A stretch of DNA of 64,000 nucleotides from an uncultured Lachnospira sp. (GTDB lineage: Bacteria; Bacillota; Clostridia; Lachnospirales; Lachnospiraceae). This document shows positions 62,836 to 64,000 of the stretch, piece after piece. The position numbers were made by a program, and so were the translations under genes. The notes below the pieces were generated by a model that had not been told where the DNA came from, did no database searches, and saw only the letters and a list, made by a program, of their open reading frames with translations. Location of the stretch: assembly GCA_934359185.1 (NCBI GenBank), contig CAKRLE010000002.1, positions 1 to 64,000 of the forward strand, in the 5' to 3' direction. The first letter of the stretch is position 1; each line of letters begins with the position of its first letter.

Positions 62836-64000
62836 ATGGTTCAGAATACATATAATGAACAACCAGATAAGAGAATATCCGTCACAATATCTGAAGATAA
62901 TATGTCAGCGTATCTGCGTCTGAGATTTCCGATGCATGATGATAGGGAATATTCATATGAGGATATCAAGGCGGCATTGGATGAGAGCGGCATCAAGATG
63001 GGGATAGATGAATCAGCGATACAGTATATTCTTCAGAATAAGATATATGACACTAATGAACTTGTTGCGACAGGCAAAAGAGCTGAAGATGGTGTTGATG
63101 GTGAATATGAGCTGTTTTTTGATATTGATGGTATTGGCAAGCCAGTAGAACGGGCAGATGGTTCTGTTGACTATTATAACATGAAGCTGTTTGTGCTTGT
63201 AAGTGAGGGGGACAAGCTTGCACATTATAATCCACCAACCAAAGGAGTGTTTGGATATGATGTCAGGGGAAAGCTGATTATTCCCAAAGCTGGAAGACCT
63301 AAGAGTCCATTAAGGGGCAAAGGATTTACCGTTTCAGAGGATGGCAATACATATTACGCAGCGTGTGATGGTAAAGTAGAATATAGAAACTTTGACCTTA
63401 ATGTTTATAGTGTGCTTACAATACCAGGAAATGTAGATATATCTGTTGGTAATATTGATTTCAATGGAGATGTCGATATCCAGGGAAATGTTATCAGTGG
63501 AATCACAGTATCTGCCAGAGGTAATATATCAATTGGCGGACATGTTGAGGCAGCAGTTATACGTGCTGGCGGCAATATTATATTCAAGGATGGTGTTAAT
63601 GGTAAAGGACTTGCCAAAGTAGAAGCAGGTGGAGATATAAGTGCAAGATTCCTTGAAAATGTGACAGTGCAGTGTCGTGGCAATGTATATGCCAATTATA
63701 TGCTCAACTGTAACATAACTGCTAATGGCAGGGTTATTGTCAAGGGTAAGCAAAGTTCAATACAGGGCGGCGATGTTATGGGAATGCTTGGTGTTGAAGT
63801 CGGCAATGCAGGAGTTGAGACAGGGGTTACAACTGTTATCCGTGTTGGTGCATCCAAGGCGGTAAGACAGCAGTATACAGACCTTCTGAATAAAATAAAA
63901 GAATACGATAAAGAAATAGAGGCACTTGATACACTTCTTGATAAATATAAAACCTTGAAACAATTGCAGCCTGAGAAGTTCCAGCAGGATATGTACAACA
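62836..64000 (+). CDS. DUF342 (FapA-like) protein, 3' end beyond the window
   Basis: A frame opening at ATG 62836 behind GGAGGG and still open at the window end (388 codons seen). After ~95 residues it shows the DUF342/FapA plan: LAHYNPPTKGVFGYDVRGKLI, then a long beta-helix of GNVDI, GDVDIQGNV, GNISIGGHV, GGNIIFKDGVNGK and GRVIVKG turns, and the start of a coiled coil (LLNKIKEYDKEIEALDTLLDKY). Such proteins are large cytosolic polymers or scaffolds of unclear role, some linked to flagella or cell polarity. It follows the 26-residue-repeat gene by 36 bp. Confidence 0.85.
   Translation, partial: MVQNTYNEQPDKRISVTISEDNMSAYLRLRFPMHDDREYSYEDIKAALDESGIKMGIDESAIQYILQNKIYDTNELVATGKRAEDGVDGEYELFFDIDGIGKPVERADGSVDYYNMKLFVLVSEGDKLAHYNPPTKGVFGYDVRGKLIIPKAGRPKSPLRGKGFTVSEDGNTYYAACDGKVEYRNFDLNVYSVLTIPGNVDISVGNIDFNGDVDIQGNVISGITVSARGNISIGGHVEAAVIRAGGNIIFKDGVNGKGLAKVEAGGDISARFLENVTVQCRGNVYANYMLNCNITANGRVIVKGKQSSIQGGDVMGMLGVEVGNAGVETGVTTVIRVGASKAVRQQYTDLLNKIKEYDKEIEALDTLLDKYKTLKQLQPEKFQQDMYN

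Overview
The window looks like a chromosomal segment of a low-GC Lachnospiraceae bacterium (class Clostridia). The gene neighbourhoods, for example addAB, the CspC-like S8 peptidase, DUF342, the tetrahydrofolate riboswitch before folT and a type I-C CRISPR-Cas locus, and the codon use would fit Lachnospira/[Eubacterium] eligens or a close relative; this placement is from memory of gene families, not from a search. No tRNA, rRNA, prophage or transposase gene was seen.

Layout. 1-2.7 kb: Na/phosphate cotransporter and a phosphate-binding lipoprotein whose two lobes are in swapped order. 2.7-4.9 kb: pyrE, small membrane proteins and the first copy of a ~200-bp structured repeat. 4.9-11.9 kb: an M29-aminopeptidase-like fusion protein, then purE-purM-purN-purD and hisS. 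11.9-15.8 kb: a chemoreceptor paired with an orphan TRAP-type binding lipoprotein, then an aldo/keto reductase with ferredoxin clusters. 15.9-26.2 kb: a complete type I-C CRISPR-Cas locus (cas3; a two-gene insertion; cas5c-cas8c-cas7c-cas4-cas1-cas2; leader; 24 repeats). 26.3-39.5 kb: a membrane-anchored FMN-binding-like protein, addB-addA, prfC, then a dockerin-bearing cell-wall hydrolase next to a membrane-anchored cohesin protein. 39.5-44.6 kb: MATE transporter, second copy of the structured repeat, S8 peptidase, RNase H, PAP2 phosphatase. 44.7-50.3 kb: a pentose operon (DUF4867, FucI/AraA-type isomerase, xylulokinase, transaldolase, ROK regulator) behind a 33-bp palindrome. 50.3-64 kb: DUF2079 membrane protein, hisC, queH, an AbiEi-like protein, a phosphodiesterase, a THF-riboswitch-controlled folT, a 289-bp hairpin element, a glycosyltransferase, a nuclease-helicase fusion, a 26-residue-repeat protein and a DUF342 protein cut by the window end.

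The most interesting item is in the CRISPR locus. Between cas3 and cas5c there are two inserted genes (a DUF3990, ADP-ribosyltransferase-fold protein and its usual small helical partner). Their 264-bp upstream region carries, on the minus strand, a good sigma-A promoter, a degenerate CRISPR repeat that keeps the whole 11-nt crRNA 5' handle behind a small hairpin, a spacer-like segment and a closing hairpin. The first 11 nt of that pseudo-spacer match, except at position 6 (the base flipped out in Cascade R-loops), a site 120 bp away that is preceded by the canonical type I-C PAM TTC, and the 32-35 bp footprint from this site would cover the -35 box of the promoter for the inserted genes and the effector operon. 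This is the architecture of Cas-regulating RNAs (CreR) or RNA antitoxin guards (CreA of CreTA), here in a type I-C system and with a protein toxin-like module as the first genes controlled.

Other points worth attention are the apparently circularly permuted PstS, the minimal cohesin-dockerin pair for a peptidoglycan hydrolase, and several long, highly structured intergenic elements.
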